Shown: one piece after another, positions 44,296 through 55,015 of the stretch | Layout of the letters: every line of letters starts with the position of its first letter | How positions within the stretch are numbered: the first letter of the stretch is position 1 | DNA from: Gordius sp. MW1 | Lineage: Eukaryota > Nematomorpha > Gordioida > Gordea > Gordiidae | Reading direction: 5' to 3' | DNA length: 64,000 nucleotides | Assembly (NCBI GenBank): GCA_964036665.1 | Contig: OZ038529.1 | Span: 6,866,501 to 6,930,500, forward strand | Position numbers and translations under genes: made by a program | Notes under the pieces: model-generated | Database searches by the model: none | What the model saw: only the letters and a program-made list of their open reading frames with translations | Told to the model about the DNA's origin: nothing

Positions 44296-44735
44296 CTCTA
44301 TTAATATCCTATTTTTAAATACATATCACAGATAATTAGGGAAAATTTGTATAACTAATGAGACAGCCACAATTTTCGTGCGTATATGATATTTAAAGCA
44401 ATGTAATAGGGGCGTAATATATCAATAATGTTTTAAATAAACTTTAGAAGCCATGCTTAGTCTTGGCGCTGTGAAGTATTCATCGTTTTCGATATAAGCA
44501 AGAAAAGCCCAACGTGTTTAATATTAAGGCTTTTATTATGAGAAATTATTTGATTTATGATAAACTTATTTTATTCAGTTAAATATTACTAAGAAAACGG
44601 CCTTTAAAATCGAGGTTATTTGGATCTATATTATACGAATTAACTTTAGCCCGCTAATTAAAAAATTTAATCGAACTCCATATGAACACTGTACCTTATA
44701 AATCCCTGAGTTGCAATGATATCTACTTGTCGAAT
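44296..44735. repeat. Segmental duplication, first copy
   Basis: Matches 44871-44924 plus 50721-51097, that is, the same segment with the third Gypsy element inserted into the second copy. Shared words include AGATAATTAGG, ACTAATGAGACA, CGTATATGATATTTAAAGC and CATCGTTTTCGATATA. The duplicates lie in direct orientation. No ORF. Confidence 0.8.
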
Positions 44736-44865
44736 TACTAGTGTTTCGATCTCGTCTCGGTCTCGAAAGCAAAATCTCGTCTTGGGTGCGATTATGATGA
44801 TCTCGTCTCGGTCTGAAAAAATCTCGGTCTCGTCTCGACGAGAATTCTCGACTTTTAAATACTTC
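44736..44865. repeat. TCTCGTCTCG-rich segment
   Basis: TAGTGTTTCGATCTCGTCTC followed by repeated TCTCGTCTCGG words and ending CGACGAGAATTCTCGAC. Nearly the same as 63764-63925. Probably a small hAT-like element or end at the junction of the duplication. Confidence 0.6.
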
Positions 44866-44924
44866 TTTATTTATCCCATTTTTAAATACATATTACAGAT
44901 AATTAGGAAAAATTTGTATAGTTA

Positions 44925-45432
44925 TGTGGTAGTTGGTGCCTTTTCAAATTAGTTTAGTTATTTTTATAGCTGTTAGATAACTTAATTTTCTGGCGCCTAC
45001 GCTAATGTAAGCGTGTGAATAAAATGTAATGTATTTTGGTTATGTAAATAGACGTGCACTAATTTGATGCAGACGTCGAACGGTCTGCATCCCTCATTCA
45101 AATTGAGTGGCGCATCGACTGTGTTATAAGGCTGGATTGTACACTGCATTTTAATCATGTATATTTCTCTTTTCTCGGTGTAGTAAGGGTGTTTATCGAT
45201 CAAGCTCCAAAAGGTCCTACGAGCCTATACTTCCACCGATCCGTAGACGATTAAACTTACGAATAATTACTCACGGCCATCGCCCGATTTATATTTTATT
45301 ATTACCTGTTCATTATTGATTGATCGGAATTATAACGGACATTCGTCCTATATTATTTAAACTATTTTTGTTACCAATAAAAGGTAGTCTCATCGTCTGG
45401 TTAGTACAATTGGTAGTTCCTTGGATATAACA
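44925..45432 (+). repeat. 5' LTR of the third Gypsy element
   Basis: Starts TGTGGTAGTTGG and ends GATATAACA, followed by AT and the primer site TGGTAGCAC. It has an AATAAAATGTAATG segment and an ACCAATAAAAGG near its end. Confidence 0.9.
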
Positions 45433-45682
45433 ATTGGTAGCACGAGGCTGAGATATACCCACGCATAGAGGCGGATAACGGAATTTCTTTTAAAGATCTC
45501 AACCTTCAATCCCGATACACAGGACTCAAGGCACTAGACCTTGGATTGTTCGTACAAAACATAAAAAAAGGACAACGTAAGTTCTTAATTTTTATTTTTA
45601 ATAATGGAAAAATCTTTATAGATATTATAATATTAATATAATTTTCATTATGAGTCTGCATAGTCCTGCATGTAGGTGGACA

Positions 45683-46141
45683 CATAGACTACATAGACTG
45701 CTAATGTCATATATTCCATATGGCAAATTGTTTGTGAAATTTGCCTCCATTTTGATGAACACTCCCGTCCTATATCACATAATGGCGTTTTGCGCTGTGC
45801 CGTTTTTTTCGAACAGGGGAGGTAAAGAAAAAAGGTTTTGATTCCATAAATAAGTAAGATATTACTAAATATATGATATTTTTAAAAAATTTATTATTGA
45901 CACATTTCATAAAAATTAAAAATGTAAAAACTGTAATGATATTAAAAATTTTAAAAATATCATATATTTAGTAATATCTTACTTATTTATGGAATCAAAA
46001 CCTTTTTTCTTTACCTCTCCTGTTCGAAAAAAACGGCAGAGCGCAAAACGCCATTATGTGATATAGGACGGTAGTATTCATCAAAATGGCGGAAAAAACA
46101 CACAAATTTTATACCGTGATGAGCAGTCTATGTAGTCTATG
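45683..46141. mobile_element. Palindromic hAT-type MITE inside the Gypsy leader
   Basis: Ends CATAGACTACATAGACTGCT and its exact inverse; the inverted arms (about 215 bases each) run almost to the centre. GGTGGACA flanks it exactly (45675-45682 and 46142-46149), the 8-bp duplication of hAT elements. Arms include TTTTTCGAACAGG/CCTGTTCGAAAAA and CAAAATGGCG. Related to family F copies at 16845, 57236 and 60725. Its insertion separates the primer site from gag. Confidence 0.92.
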
Positions 46142-46149
46142 GGTGGACA

Positions 46150-46325
46150 TTAATTAAATTGTTGATGTCAACGCTATAAATTTAATTTATTTATTTGATC
46201 ACTTATCTTATTTTTATTATCGTGTTTGATATAGTCCTTCATTTGGTTGGACATTAATTAAATTGTTGAGATCACCGCTATAAATTTAATTTCTTTCACT
46301 GATCTTATTTTTATTATCATGTTTG
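46150..46325. repeat. Direct repeat in the Gypsy leader
   Basis: TGGACATTAATTAAATTGTTGA...GCTATAAATTTAATTT occurs twice (about 46143-46230 and 46247-46325), a roughly 100-base direct duplication just upstream of gag. Confidence 0.75.
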
Positions 46326-46686
46326 GGCCGAAAGCTTCATTTAATTTTATTAATTTTGTCGTAAGTGAAAAAATGTTATCGATAGTTTTAGTGCTGATTA
46401 TAATTGTAATATTTTTGATAAATAAATTGCAGCGCGTAGAACACGTTTACAGGGTTCGGGCCTCGGTCCCGCGTTGCTTCAATTCATCAAGCGCAACTGT
46501 AATGTAGGCCGTAACTTTAAAAATAACAGGGCGCATTTTAGATATAGATCTCAGTCGCGTGAACCTTATAATAGATTTTATGGGAATAGACAGTTTTATA
46601 ATATGAACCAAGATATTCCGGGTAATCTTGAGAATAGGGCTACGCAGGAAAATTCTGCTAATCCTGGGCCGTGTAACTTTAATTGA
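46319..46686 (+). pseudogene. Gag remnant of the third Gypsy element
   Basis: Two overlapping frames. The first (46319-46507) includes a hydrophobic MLSIVLVLIIIVIFLINKLQ stretch. The second (46474-46686) is basic and Asn/Arg-rich (FRYRSQSREPYNRFYGNRQF), like a nucleocapsid without a zinc knuckle. Both are short compared with normal gag, so much is lost or frameshifted. Confidence 0.5.
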
Positions 46687-46752
46687 TGCTCGATTGGCGC
46701 GGACAACACTATTATTGTTTAAATTAATTTTTTTAATTCTTCACAAACTCCG

Positions 46753-47095
46753 GTGGTTAATTTAAATATTGAAGGTATGCAAATAAATTTTTTAGTAGAT
46801 TCTGGGGCTTCGATTTCTGTTATAAGTAAATGTAATATTTTAAAATTTTTACCTTTTAAAACTATCAATAAAAGTCATGTTTTAGTAAAACAATTAGACG
46901 GGTCGAATATCAAAATTTTGGGGAGTACGAAAGTTCGAGTATGTGTAGGCGATGAAGTTTTGAAATTAGAGTTATGCGTTATAGATGAGAAAATAGATAA
47001 TATTATGGGGTGGAATTGGATTAAATTAATTGGGCCTCTAGTTGATTGGTGGGGCATTTGTAAGATTCCACGTATAATAGAAAGATCAATTGTTT
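46753..47095 (+). pseudogene. Aspartic protease of the third Gypsy element
   Basis: INFLVDSGASISVISK contains the catalytic Asp-Ser-Gly; NIMGWNWIKL corresponds to the (I/L)(I/L)G.(D/N)W flap-end motif of retroelement proteases. The frame ends at TAA near 47095. A frameshift there leads into LINNADDHATPGFKV, which joins RT. Confidence 0.85.
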
Positions 47096-47162
47096 AATCA
47101 ATAATGCTGATGACCATGCAACACCCGGTTTCAAGGTAGCTTCTTTAGACGAGCATAAAGCC

Positions 47163-48704
47163 TTGGTTGTTATTAATGAGGCAATGGATGATCCAACCTC
47201 GGTTTCAGGGGCAAGGGTTTTTGTTGATAAGCCTACGACCTCTGGTTGGGTTGATTGTGATGGTCAGTACGACGGGAGACTGTGGCATTTTAACATTGAT
47301 GAGATTAAAGCGGAATTTTTGGAGATTTTTCGAGATGAATTAGGATGTTTAAACGATAACGTGTTTTTAATTAAGGTTCACTCAGATGCAATTCCTCGTT
47401 TTTGTCGTGCCCATCGAATACCGTTCATGTGGATTGAGAAGGTCAATAAAGTTATAGATAGTTGGTTAAAAGATATTGTGATTGAACCAATAGAGTATTC
47501 GGAGTGGGCTACCCCTTTAGTTCCCGTTAAGAAAAATGACGGTAACATAAGGGTTTGTGCCGACTACAGAATAACTATTAATAAACATGTGATAGAGATT
47601 AGAAACCCCTTGCCCAGAATAGAGATGGTCTTAGCTAATTTGAAAGGTTCTAGATTCTTTTCAAAGATTGACCTTAGGAATGCATACCTTCAGTTACGTG
47701 TAGATGATAAGAAGTCTAAAATTTTAACAATAAACACCGATAGAGGTTTGTTTGCTTTTAAAAGATTACCGTTTGGGTTAAGTGTGTCTGCGCCGGTCTT
47801 TCAACGAGCAATGTCTTCTATTTTTAATAATTTAGATGGCATATTTTTCTATTTAGATGACATTTTGGTTACGGGTTCAACGCAAGCCGAGCATTTTAAT
47901 GTTTTATCTTTAATCAAAAGTAAAAATTTACGTGTTTCAGAGGATAAATGCATTTTTTGCCAACTGAAATAACTTATTTGGGGCATATAATAGCCGAAGG
48001 CTGGGTAAGGCCTAATTTGATTAAAATTGAAGCTGTAAAAAATATGCAGAAGCCTAATAATAAAAAGGAGTTTTCATTTTTAGGGCTTATGAATTATTAT
48101 AGCAGATTTATTGATAATTACACGAAGTTTTCGGGTCCCCTATACGAATTAACAAAAGATAATGTTTTGTCTAAATGGGAAGATAAAGAAGATCAATGTT
48201 TTAATTATTTAACAGATATTTTGTAAAGATTCCATCTTAAAATGTTTTGATCCGGTTAAAGAGCACATCTTAAATGTTGATGCATCCAACACGGGTATAG
48301 GAGGAGCTTTATGTCAGGTCGAGGATGGAGTTGAACATCCTGTAATTTACTTTTCGCGTAAACTTAATGGGACAGAACGCAATTACTCGGTGATTCAAAA
48401 AGAAGCGCTTGCTATAACTTTTGGGTTAAAACGATGTAGGGAATATTTAATTGGCAAGACCTTAACAGTTTTTACCGATCACAAGCCTTTCATCAATTTG
48501 TTTCAAAAAGTTAATACTGAATACTTTATGTCCCCACGTTTGCAAAGGTGGTTAATAAGACTGGGTAATTTTTCATTAACATTAAAATATCGTAAAGGTA
48601 AAAATAATTGTTTAGCAGACGTTTTATCGCGTATGAGTGGTAATAACGAGAAAGCTGACAACAATATTGGGACCACGCAAACTATGACCATTACATTAAT
48701 GTAT
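47163..48704 (+). pseudogene. RT and RNase H of the third Gypsy element
   Basis: RT boxes: VPVKKNDGNIRVCADYRI, FSKIDLRNAYLQLRV, FAFKRLPFGLSVSAPVFQ, IFFYLDDILVTGS, then the second half after a frameshift near 47950 (GLMNYYSRFIDNYTKF). RNase H: ILNVDASNTGIGGALCQ, IQKEALAITFGLKRCREYL, VFTDHKPFINLF, CLADVLSRM. A further frame change occurs near 48220. Catalytic aspartates remain. Confidence 0.9.
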
Positions 48705-49757
48705 TAAAGATTGTTGAATTTAACGCCATAGTTAAGAGCTCAGAGACTGACCCCGATTTTATTAAAATAAAAGATGTTTTATTGGGTAATGAGGATAGTC
48801 AGTCGGTACCTTTAGCTTTTAAACATGTGCTTAACGAGCTTTATTTGGAAGATAACGTATTTAAACGTAGCGAAAGAATTGTCATACCTGCCGAGCTACG
48901 TGAGGATGTTTTAAAGGTGTTTCACGAAAGGCATACAGGTATTACAAAGATGAAAGACATAGCTAGAAGGTATGTCTGGTGGCCTAAAATGACGAAAGGT
49001 TTTGAAAGACAGGTTCGACAATGTGAATGGTGCAAGGCAAAGACGGCCATGCCTCGCAGAGACAAAGCGGCGAGATGGGCACGTCCTAGTGAACCTTGGG
49101 ATCGCACACACATTGATTTTTTCGAACTTGATAAAAAACGCTATATTTTAATTGTAGATGATTTTTCGGGTTGGACTGAATTTAGAAAGGTTTTTAAAAT
49201 ATCCACCCTGGTAACAATTCATGTTTTAAAGGATTTAATTAGTTCGTATGGTTTTCCAAGGTGCGTAGTAACCGATAATGGCAGAGCAATTACTAGCGCC
49301 GATTTTAATAAATTTTGTGAACAGTGGAAAATAAGACATGTATTTACACCACCATATCATCCAAGTTCTAATGGATCAGTTGAGAGATATGTAGGTATAG
49401 TTAAAAAATGGATTAGGTTATCTCAGTCTGGTAAGGACGGTACCTGGCTATATAGATTATATCATAACATGCCTCCCAGGTATCTAGATCGTTTACCAGT
49501 AGGCGAGGAGTTTCTGAAACGGAAATTAAGATATCCGCCTGATTTTTCATTAAAATTAGATAATGATAATAATACTTTAACGACTACCCCTCGTTAAATT
49601 AAATCAGCTAGTATGGTCACGTAACTATGCAGGTAAACCCATGTGGGTTTTGGCACATATTATTCATCAAATTGGCAATAAGATTTATAAAGTAAGACTG
49701 TTAGAAAGTCAGAAAGAGGAGGTTAGACATTTGGAGCAATTATTGACGCACGATGTC
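48705..49757 (+). pseudogene. Integrase of the third Gypsy element
   Basis: Open from 48782 to 49597. Zinc domain: HERHTGITKM and CEWCKAK. Catalytic residues: RTHIDFFELDKK, CVVTDNGRAITS and NGSVERYVGIVKKW. The C-terminal part continues after a frameshift near 49590 (LNQLVWSRNYAGKPMWVL, then KIYKVRLLESQKEEVRHLEQ) to about 49757. Similar in type to the 27.7-kb element's enzyme but clearly a different family. Confidence 0.9.
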
Positions 49758-49779
49758 TAATTAATATTTTTATATTTAG

Positions 49780-50250
49780 ATGCAATTACAGTTATCTTGG
49801 TGCTCGGTTGAGGTGGTGGTGAGAAGAACTGCGATCATTCGCCCTCCAGGCCCTATCCACTTGACAGTGATAATCGGGGTGGATGGGCTCCCTAGGATAG
49901 TAGCGGTGCTCGAACCACCACCGTCGAGTATGCCGGGCTTACCTGGTTCGAGTGTGGGTCCACGACATGGTACACCTGTGGGCGGACCCCGTAGGAGGTG
50001 TAATAGGTGCCGTCGTAGGCACGTGCTGCCTTTGTGTACAGGTAGAAGCACAGGCACCGCACAAGTAGGTGACGTGCCTCAGGCTACTCCTGAGTTAATG
50101 CCAAGGGCGAGTGAGGCCATGCCTAAGGGTAGTGTGGGATCATCGCTGAGTGCGGAAGAGGCACTACAACTACTGTCCCTGGGCCAGCATAGGGAGGCGC
50201 CAGATGAGGTAAAAAGGGAAGGTGTGGTAGTTGGTGCCTATTCAAATTAG
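49780..50250 (+). CDS. Extra 3' ORF in the third Gypsy element
   Basis: A 156-codon ORF lies between integrase and the 3' LTR and ends just inside the LTR. It is much more GC-rich than its surroundings. It encodes prolines and basic residues with RRRCNRCRRRHVLPLCTG, a Cys-X2-Cys-X3-His-X4-Cys pattern one residue short of a retroviral zinc knuckle, then an acidic, Ser/Ala/Glu-rich tail (SSLSAEEALQLLSLG). No signal peptide or membrane segment, so it is not env-like. It could be an acquired gene, a displaced nucleocapsid, or a remnant of another element. The function is not known. Confidence 0.5.
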   Translation: MQLQLSWCSVEVVVRRTAIIRPPGPIHLTVIIGVDGLPRIVAVLEPPPSSMPGLPGSSVGPRHGTPVGGPRRRCNRCRRRHVLPLCTGRSTGTAQVGDVPQATPELMPRASEAMPKGSVGSSLSAEEALQLLSLGQHREAPDEVKREGVVVGAYSN

Positions 50251-50720
50251 TTTAGTTATTTTTATAGCTGTTAGGTAACTTAATTTTCTGGCGCCTACGC
50301 TAATGTAAGCGTGTGAATAAAATGTAATGTATTTTGGTTATGTGAAATGACGTGCACTAATTTGATGCAGACGTCGAACGCGGCATCCCTCTTTCAAATT
50401 GAGCGGCGCATCGACTGTGTTATAAGGCTGGATTGGACACTGCATTTTAATCATGGATATTTCTCTTTTCTCGGTGTAGTAAGGGTGTTTATCGATCAAG
50501 CTCCAAAAGGTCCTACGAGCCCATACCTCCACCGCTCCGTAGACGATTAAACTTACGGATAATTACTCATGGCCATCGCCATTTCATTATTTCCTGTTCA
50601 TTATTGATTGATCGGAATTATAACGGACATTCGTCCTATGTTATTTAAACTATTTTTGTTAGCAATAAAAGGTAGTCTCATCGTCTGGTTAGTACAATTG
50701 GTAGTTCCTTGGATATAACA
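50223..50720 (+). repeat. 3' LTR of the third Gypsy element
   Basis: Homologous to 44925-45432 with several substitutions and small deletions. Followed by CTAATGAGAC, the continuation of the duplicated host segment. Confidence 0.9.
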
Positions 50721-51097
50721 CTAATGAGACATTTCATGCGTATATGATATTTAAAGCAATGTAATAGGGGTGTAATTTATCAATAATGTTTAAATAAACT
50801 TTAGAAGCCGTGCTTAGTCTTGGCGTTGTGAAGTATTCATCGTTTTCGATATAGGCAAGAAAATCCCAACGTGTTAATATTAAGGCTTTTATTATGAGAA
50901 ATTATTTTATTTATAATAAAACTTATTTTATTCAGTTAAATATTACTAAGAAAACGGCCTTTAAAATCGAGGATTTTTGGATCTATATTATATGAATTAA
51001 CTTTAATGTAATTAAAAAACTTAAGCAAAATCCATGTGAACACTGTATCTTCTAAATTCATGAGTTGCAATGTTATCTACTAGTCAAATCACCTCTT
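50721..51097. repeat. Segmental duplication, second copy (right part)
   Basis: Continues the copy whose left part is 44871-44924; matches 44352-44735 apart from substitutions and a few indels. It starts exactly at the 3' LTR border. Confidence 0.8.
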
Positions 51098-51419
51098 GAA
51101 TATAAGGATCTTTTTTCGCGAATGATTTCAGAAATGTATAGCTGAAACGATTCTCAAGACATAAAAGGGCTAAAGTATTTAAATTGCCGAAGAGACTATG
51201 ATTTATAGAATTGCTATTTATTAAGTGTAGGACTGTCAAGTAATCTTATACGGGGCTTAATCAAGTTTTTCTCTTGACAGGGAAAAAAGTGAATTCATAT
51301 AAAAAATAAAACAGTCTTAAGCCTTTTTGTCTTAAATTCAATTAAAACAGAAAAGGTTTAAACTTTTAATGTATTTAAAGATATCTACTCCAACAACCTT
51401 TGGCCCCAAGCCTTACAAA

Positions 51420-52356
51420 TTACACTGGACAACATATAATGTTCTTGTGTAAATAACCGGGAAACGGTCAACATATTCCGGTGGAGTTTTTTGTGGTGAA
51501 CACAAAAATGTTTTTCGTTGTTTTCCTATACGTCAAGTTTTTTAGATATTTCGGTTCAAAGTTGCGAAAATGACCGTTTTTGATCCTTTTTGACGCTCAA
51601 TAGAGCGATATAGAATAGCTAAAAAAAATCTTAAACCTCTAAGTGGTAGAACCAACTTAGGGAAAACATTCAAAAATGATTTTTTCCCCTATTGTTTTTA
51701 CTTTTTCCAATATATCAAAAATGCAATTAGTCCCTATGCGAAATCGCGGCATCCTTTGAGCCTCCCTCCCTCTCTATCTAATTGGCTATATGCTTATATA
51801 ACACTATACCCTTAGTGCTTGTAAGTGAATGATGAGTGTGGTGGGTGCAAGAGTAGTGGGTTTATACGAACTATTCCTACTATTACGCCTGTCATCCTCC
51901 CTCTCTACTAGAGGAGTAGCTCGTATTACGCTACTACTTTTACACACCCCCACCCCCACATCATCCATCAATCACTCACATGCACCAAGAGTATAGTGTT
52001 ATAAACCAATTAGATAGAGAGGGAGGGAGGCTCAAAGGATGCCGCTATCATAGGGACTAATTGAATATTCGATATATTGGAAAAAGTAAAAACAATAGGA
52101 AAAAAAAATCATTTTTCAATGATTTACTCTAAGTTGGTTCTACCGCTTAGAAATTTAAATTTTTTTTTTAAGCCATTCAATATCGCTCTATTGAGCATCG
52201 AAACGGGTCAAAAACATTTTCGCAACTTTGAATCGAAATATCTAAAAAACTTGACGTATAGGAAAAAAATGAAAAACATATTTGTGTTCACCACAAAAAA
52301 CTCTATCTGAATATGTTGACCGTTTCCCGGTTATTTTTTTTGTAGACCAGTGTTAT
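51420..52356. mobile_element. Foldback element with about 380-bp arms
   Basis: ACACTGG at the left (51422) and CCAGTGT at the right (to about 52355) begin inverted arms including AACCGGGAAACGGTCAAC and GTTCACCACAAAAAACTC. Arms run to about 51830 and from about 51985. The centre between them (51830-51985) is not palindromic and holds CCTCCCTCTCTACTAGAGGA and CCCCCACCCCCAC tracts. No ORF beyond shadow frames. Confidence 0.85.
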
Positions 52357-52699
52357 TAGATAAATAGGGAAACAAATTTCTGTTATCCCGTGATAATCGC
52401 GACTCTTTTATAAGACAAAAAATCGGTATTACTATTCGTAAATATAATTCAATAGTAATATTGGAATGTTTTGTAAAAATTTATGATACTTAAATTTATC
52501 TATTTATCTCATTCATCTTCACAAAATAAGTATTTTTGTCATGAATTTTCCAAGTATTTTAGCTTTTATCCATAAATACTTTTAATTCATTTGATAATTT
52601 AGTTAATAATCTAAATAAATTTTTTTATATTTCCCAAGGGGCGAAAATTTTTCCGATTCTCTCCACTAGTTACGCCACTGAGTTTGTATATAAGCCTAA

Positions 52700-52827
52700 C
52701 ATGGGCGTAGCCAGGTTTTGGATTAGGGGGGGGGGGGGGGCGAAAGTTGTCTGGGGGGGTAAACACAATTTTTTTTTTATTGAAATTATTTTTTGTCATT
52801 TGTGGGGGGGGGGGGGCTACGCCCATG
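52700..52827. mobile_element. CATGGGCGTA MITE, copy 2
   Basis: Inverted ends CATGGGCGTAGCC and GGCTACGCCCATG, flanked by AAGCCTAA (52692-52699) and AAGTCTAA (52828-52835). Contains G runs of 12-14 bases near both ends. A TTACGCCACTGAG word just left (about 52670) is like the end of a different hAT family. Confidence 0.85.
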
Positions 52828-52864
52828 AAGTCTAAAATTTTAAAAACCTGATCAAAAAATTGTA

Positions 52865-53265
52865 AGTATATACAGATGGCGCTAATCTCGATATTACATT
52901 TGCATTTATAATAATGATAAAAGAGAGTATTGATTTGAAATTAAACTTTTTATATATTGATTTTAAAATACTATATTTTTTAATTTTAACAATTTGATAT
53001 AAAAACTAAACTCTATGTATGCAATCCCCAAGGCGACCTGATCCAACCTTAAGGATGAGGTTTGGGATTTGTTCCGACCTAAGGTTTTGGGCTAGAGTTT
53101 TAGGTTGGGATTCTGGAAAACCCTGGGGTGGATGCAAAACACAAGGCTAAACCTAAAGGGTTTTAAGTTAGGGTATTTTAAAACCCCGAGGTTTTAAAAA
53201 GCCTTAGGCAAACCTTAGGTTCGCCCAACCTAAAGGTTTTTCCCACCACTACTAGTATACCTTAT
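52865..53265. repeat. Dispersed repeat family B, copy 2
   Basis: Matches both flanks of the copy at 3530-4500 without its 530-base middle segment. AAACCTTAGG/CCTAAGGTTT words fill 53060-53245. Confidence 0.65.
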
Positions 53266-53831
53266 TGCTTTGCGTACGGGAACTTAGAGCGTTATTTTTT
53301 CTTAATTTTTAACCCCACTAACTTAAGCAGGAATCTTCTACACAGATTTAATATTAAAATTCTAGTTTAGTTTACATTATAGATATTAGAGTTTTATTAA
53401 AATAGTATTTGAAAGGCTTACTGAAACATTATTAAATCACGGATATTTGATGATGGAAAGATGTACAAAATTGCAAAAAATTTTACTATAAGTCTAACTC
53501 AGTTTATGTTAATTATGTATTAAATGAAAAAAATCATTCATATAAAGAACACTAAGAGTTCATACTAATTGCACATATTACAATTAAGATAATTTAATGA
53601 CTCTAAATTATTTTTTATTATAAATGTTTATCAATTTTATACAAATAGTCATCAACATTTAATAATAAAATTCAAACCCCCTAATTTGTGTGCAATATTA
53701 AAAAAAATAAGTGTTACATAATATAATTATAAATGTATTGTTGTGATAAGGTAAAAGGAGCCCTCCTTTTTCTAATGAATAAATAAGTAAATGTTTGGTA
53801 ACATTTAACTTTATGATTTATAATGTTTTAA
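53266..53831. other. 3' flank of PSPH, AT-rich
   Basis: No gene or repeat recognised; should contain the PSPH 3' UTR on its right side. Confidence 0.4.
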
Positions 53832-54589
53832 TTAAGTAACAGAATAATTTTTAGAAAAACATTCTATTAGTTCCAAAAAATTAGCCACATGCCATTTTGC
53901 TTTCTCCATAATGATCTTTCTAGTAACATTACCAGTAAATGCTATAAACCCATCCTATAAAAGCATATATTAAACTGAAAAAATATTACTGCTGGAGGAC
54001 ATGCTTCCATGTCTGTTGCACCATCACCAATAATAAAGATAGTCTTATAGCCATATAGATTTTTTAGGTAATTTATTATTTCTGCTTTGCCACCACTATG
54101 AGAAGTAAATTTAGTTTTATCAAAAGTTTCATACTCACCTAAAAAAATGTCATAATAGATATACTAACTTAAAATACCTTTATTATTAAATAATAAATGG
54201 TTAGCAAATATATGATTACTACTAAAATTCAATGATTTTACTACTAAAGCAATTAAGTCATCAAATCCTCCAGATACAATAAAAATTGGAATATTTTGTA
54301 ATCTAAAAAATGAAACGAACTTATCAACATTCTCTGTAAGTTGTATAGTATTATTCTTTAAGAAATTCTCATAAATGTTGAGATCCAAAGCTAAAATTTT
54401 AAGTCTTTCAGTTAAAGAATCTTCAAATTTCATATTTCCCTCCATCCCCTTGTTTGTGATAGCTGTAATCTCCTCACCTTTACCTAAAAATTCTGCTAAA
54501 TCATCAATTGATTCAGTTGTGGTTATAGTTGAATCAAAATCCAAGCAAATACAGTCAACTTGTTTCCACAAACCTTTAACGTCTAACAT
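53832..54589 (-). CDS. PSPH: Phosphoserine phosphatase
   Basis: Cytosolic HAD-family enzyme for the last step of serine synthesis (O-phosphoserine to serine). Three exons, 54589-54178, 54138-53990 and 53954-53832, join in frame to 227 residues, close to the human 225. Motif I CLDFDSTI puts the nucleophile at Asp17 and the acid/base at Asp19. Motif II is VSGGF (Ser106). Motif III Lys155 is in SGGKAE. Motif IV IIGDGATDMEACPPA supplies the Mg-binding aspartates (Asp176, Asp180). The cap segment TERLKIL is typical. Introns are GT-AG and only 39 and 35 bp. The start ATG at 54589 aligns with the short N terminus of the family. The gene ends in TAA after KWHVANFLELIE plus an 11-residue tail. All catalytic residues are present, so it looks functional. 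No partner genes nearby. Confidence 0.95.
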
Positions 54590-54635
54590 GCGGTAATGGA
54601 TGGAGGCAAATTTATTTTTCAGTAAATGACATCTA

Positions 54636-55015
54636 GCCAGGCGCGTAGCCAGGACTCGGGGGGGGGGGGGGTAATTTCCAAAAAAAATTTATAACATTTT
54701 TATTTCAACATCAAAATTATAAAATCTGGTATAAAATATAAAGAAAGTCATTATAAATAATTAACTTGGTCAGTTACGTTGCACAACTATAAAATAATCC
54801 AAAAATTTTTTATAACATTTTTTTTCAACATCAAAATTATAAAATCTGGTATAAAACATAAAGAAAATCATTATAAATAATTAACTTGGTCAGTTACGTT
54901 GCACAACTATAAACTATAAACTTTAGATCTAAAATATTTTTTTTCGTAAAAAATCTGCGAAGGGGAATTTCCCGTTTCCCTTCCCTCCCCCCCCGTCATT
55001 TACGCCACTGGATGT
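54636..55015. mobile_element. MITE with GCGTAGCC/TTACGCCACTGG ends and an internal duplication
   Basis: Left CCAGGCGCGTAGCCAGGA and right TTTACGCCACTGG are imperfect inverted ends, each followed inward by a G or C run (54658-54671, 54988-54996). Inside, about 120 bases ending GGTCAGTTACGTTGCACAAC are directly duplicated (54677-54797, 54799-54910). I found no target duplication. It lies about 45 bases upstream of the PSPH start codon. Confidence 0.65.

Larger units (their letters stand above)
44925..50720 (+). mobile_element. Third Ty3/Gypsy LTR retrotransposon (defective)
   Basis: LTRs at 44925-45432 (508 bp) and 50223-50720 (498 bp) start TGTGGTAGTTGGTGCC and end TTGGATATAACA. The primer site is about 45435 (TGGTAGCACGAGG); the polypurine tract AAAAAGGGAAGG precedes the 3' LTR. 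Order: leader (with a MITE), gag end, protease, RT/RNase H, integrase, extra 3' ORF. LTRs differ by scattered substitutions and small indels, so it is older than the 27.7-kb element. It sits in the second copy of a segmental duplication whose first copy (near 44345) is uninterrupted. Confidence 0.92.
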
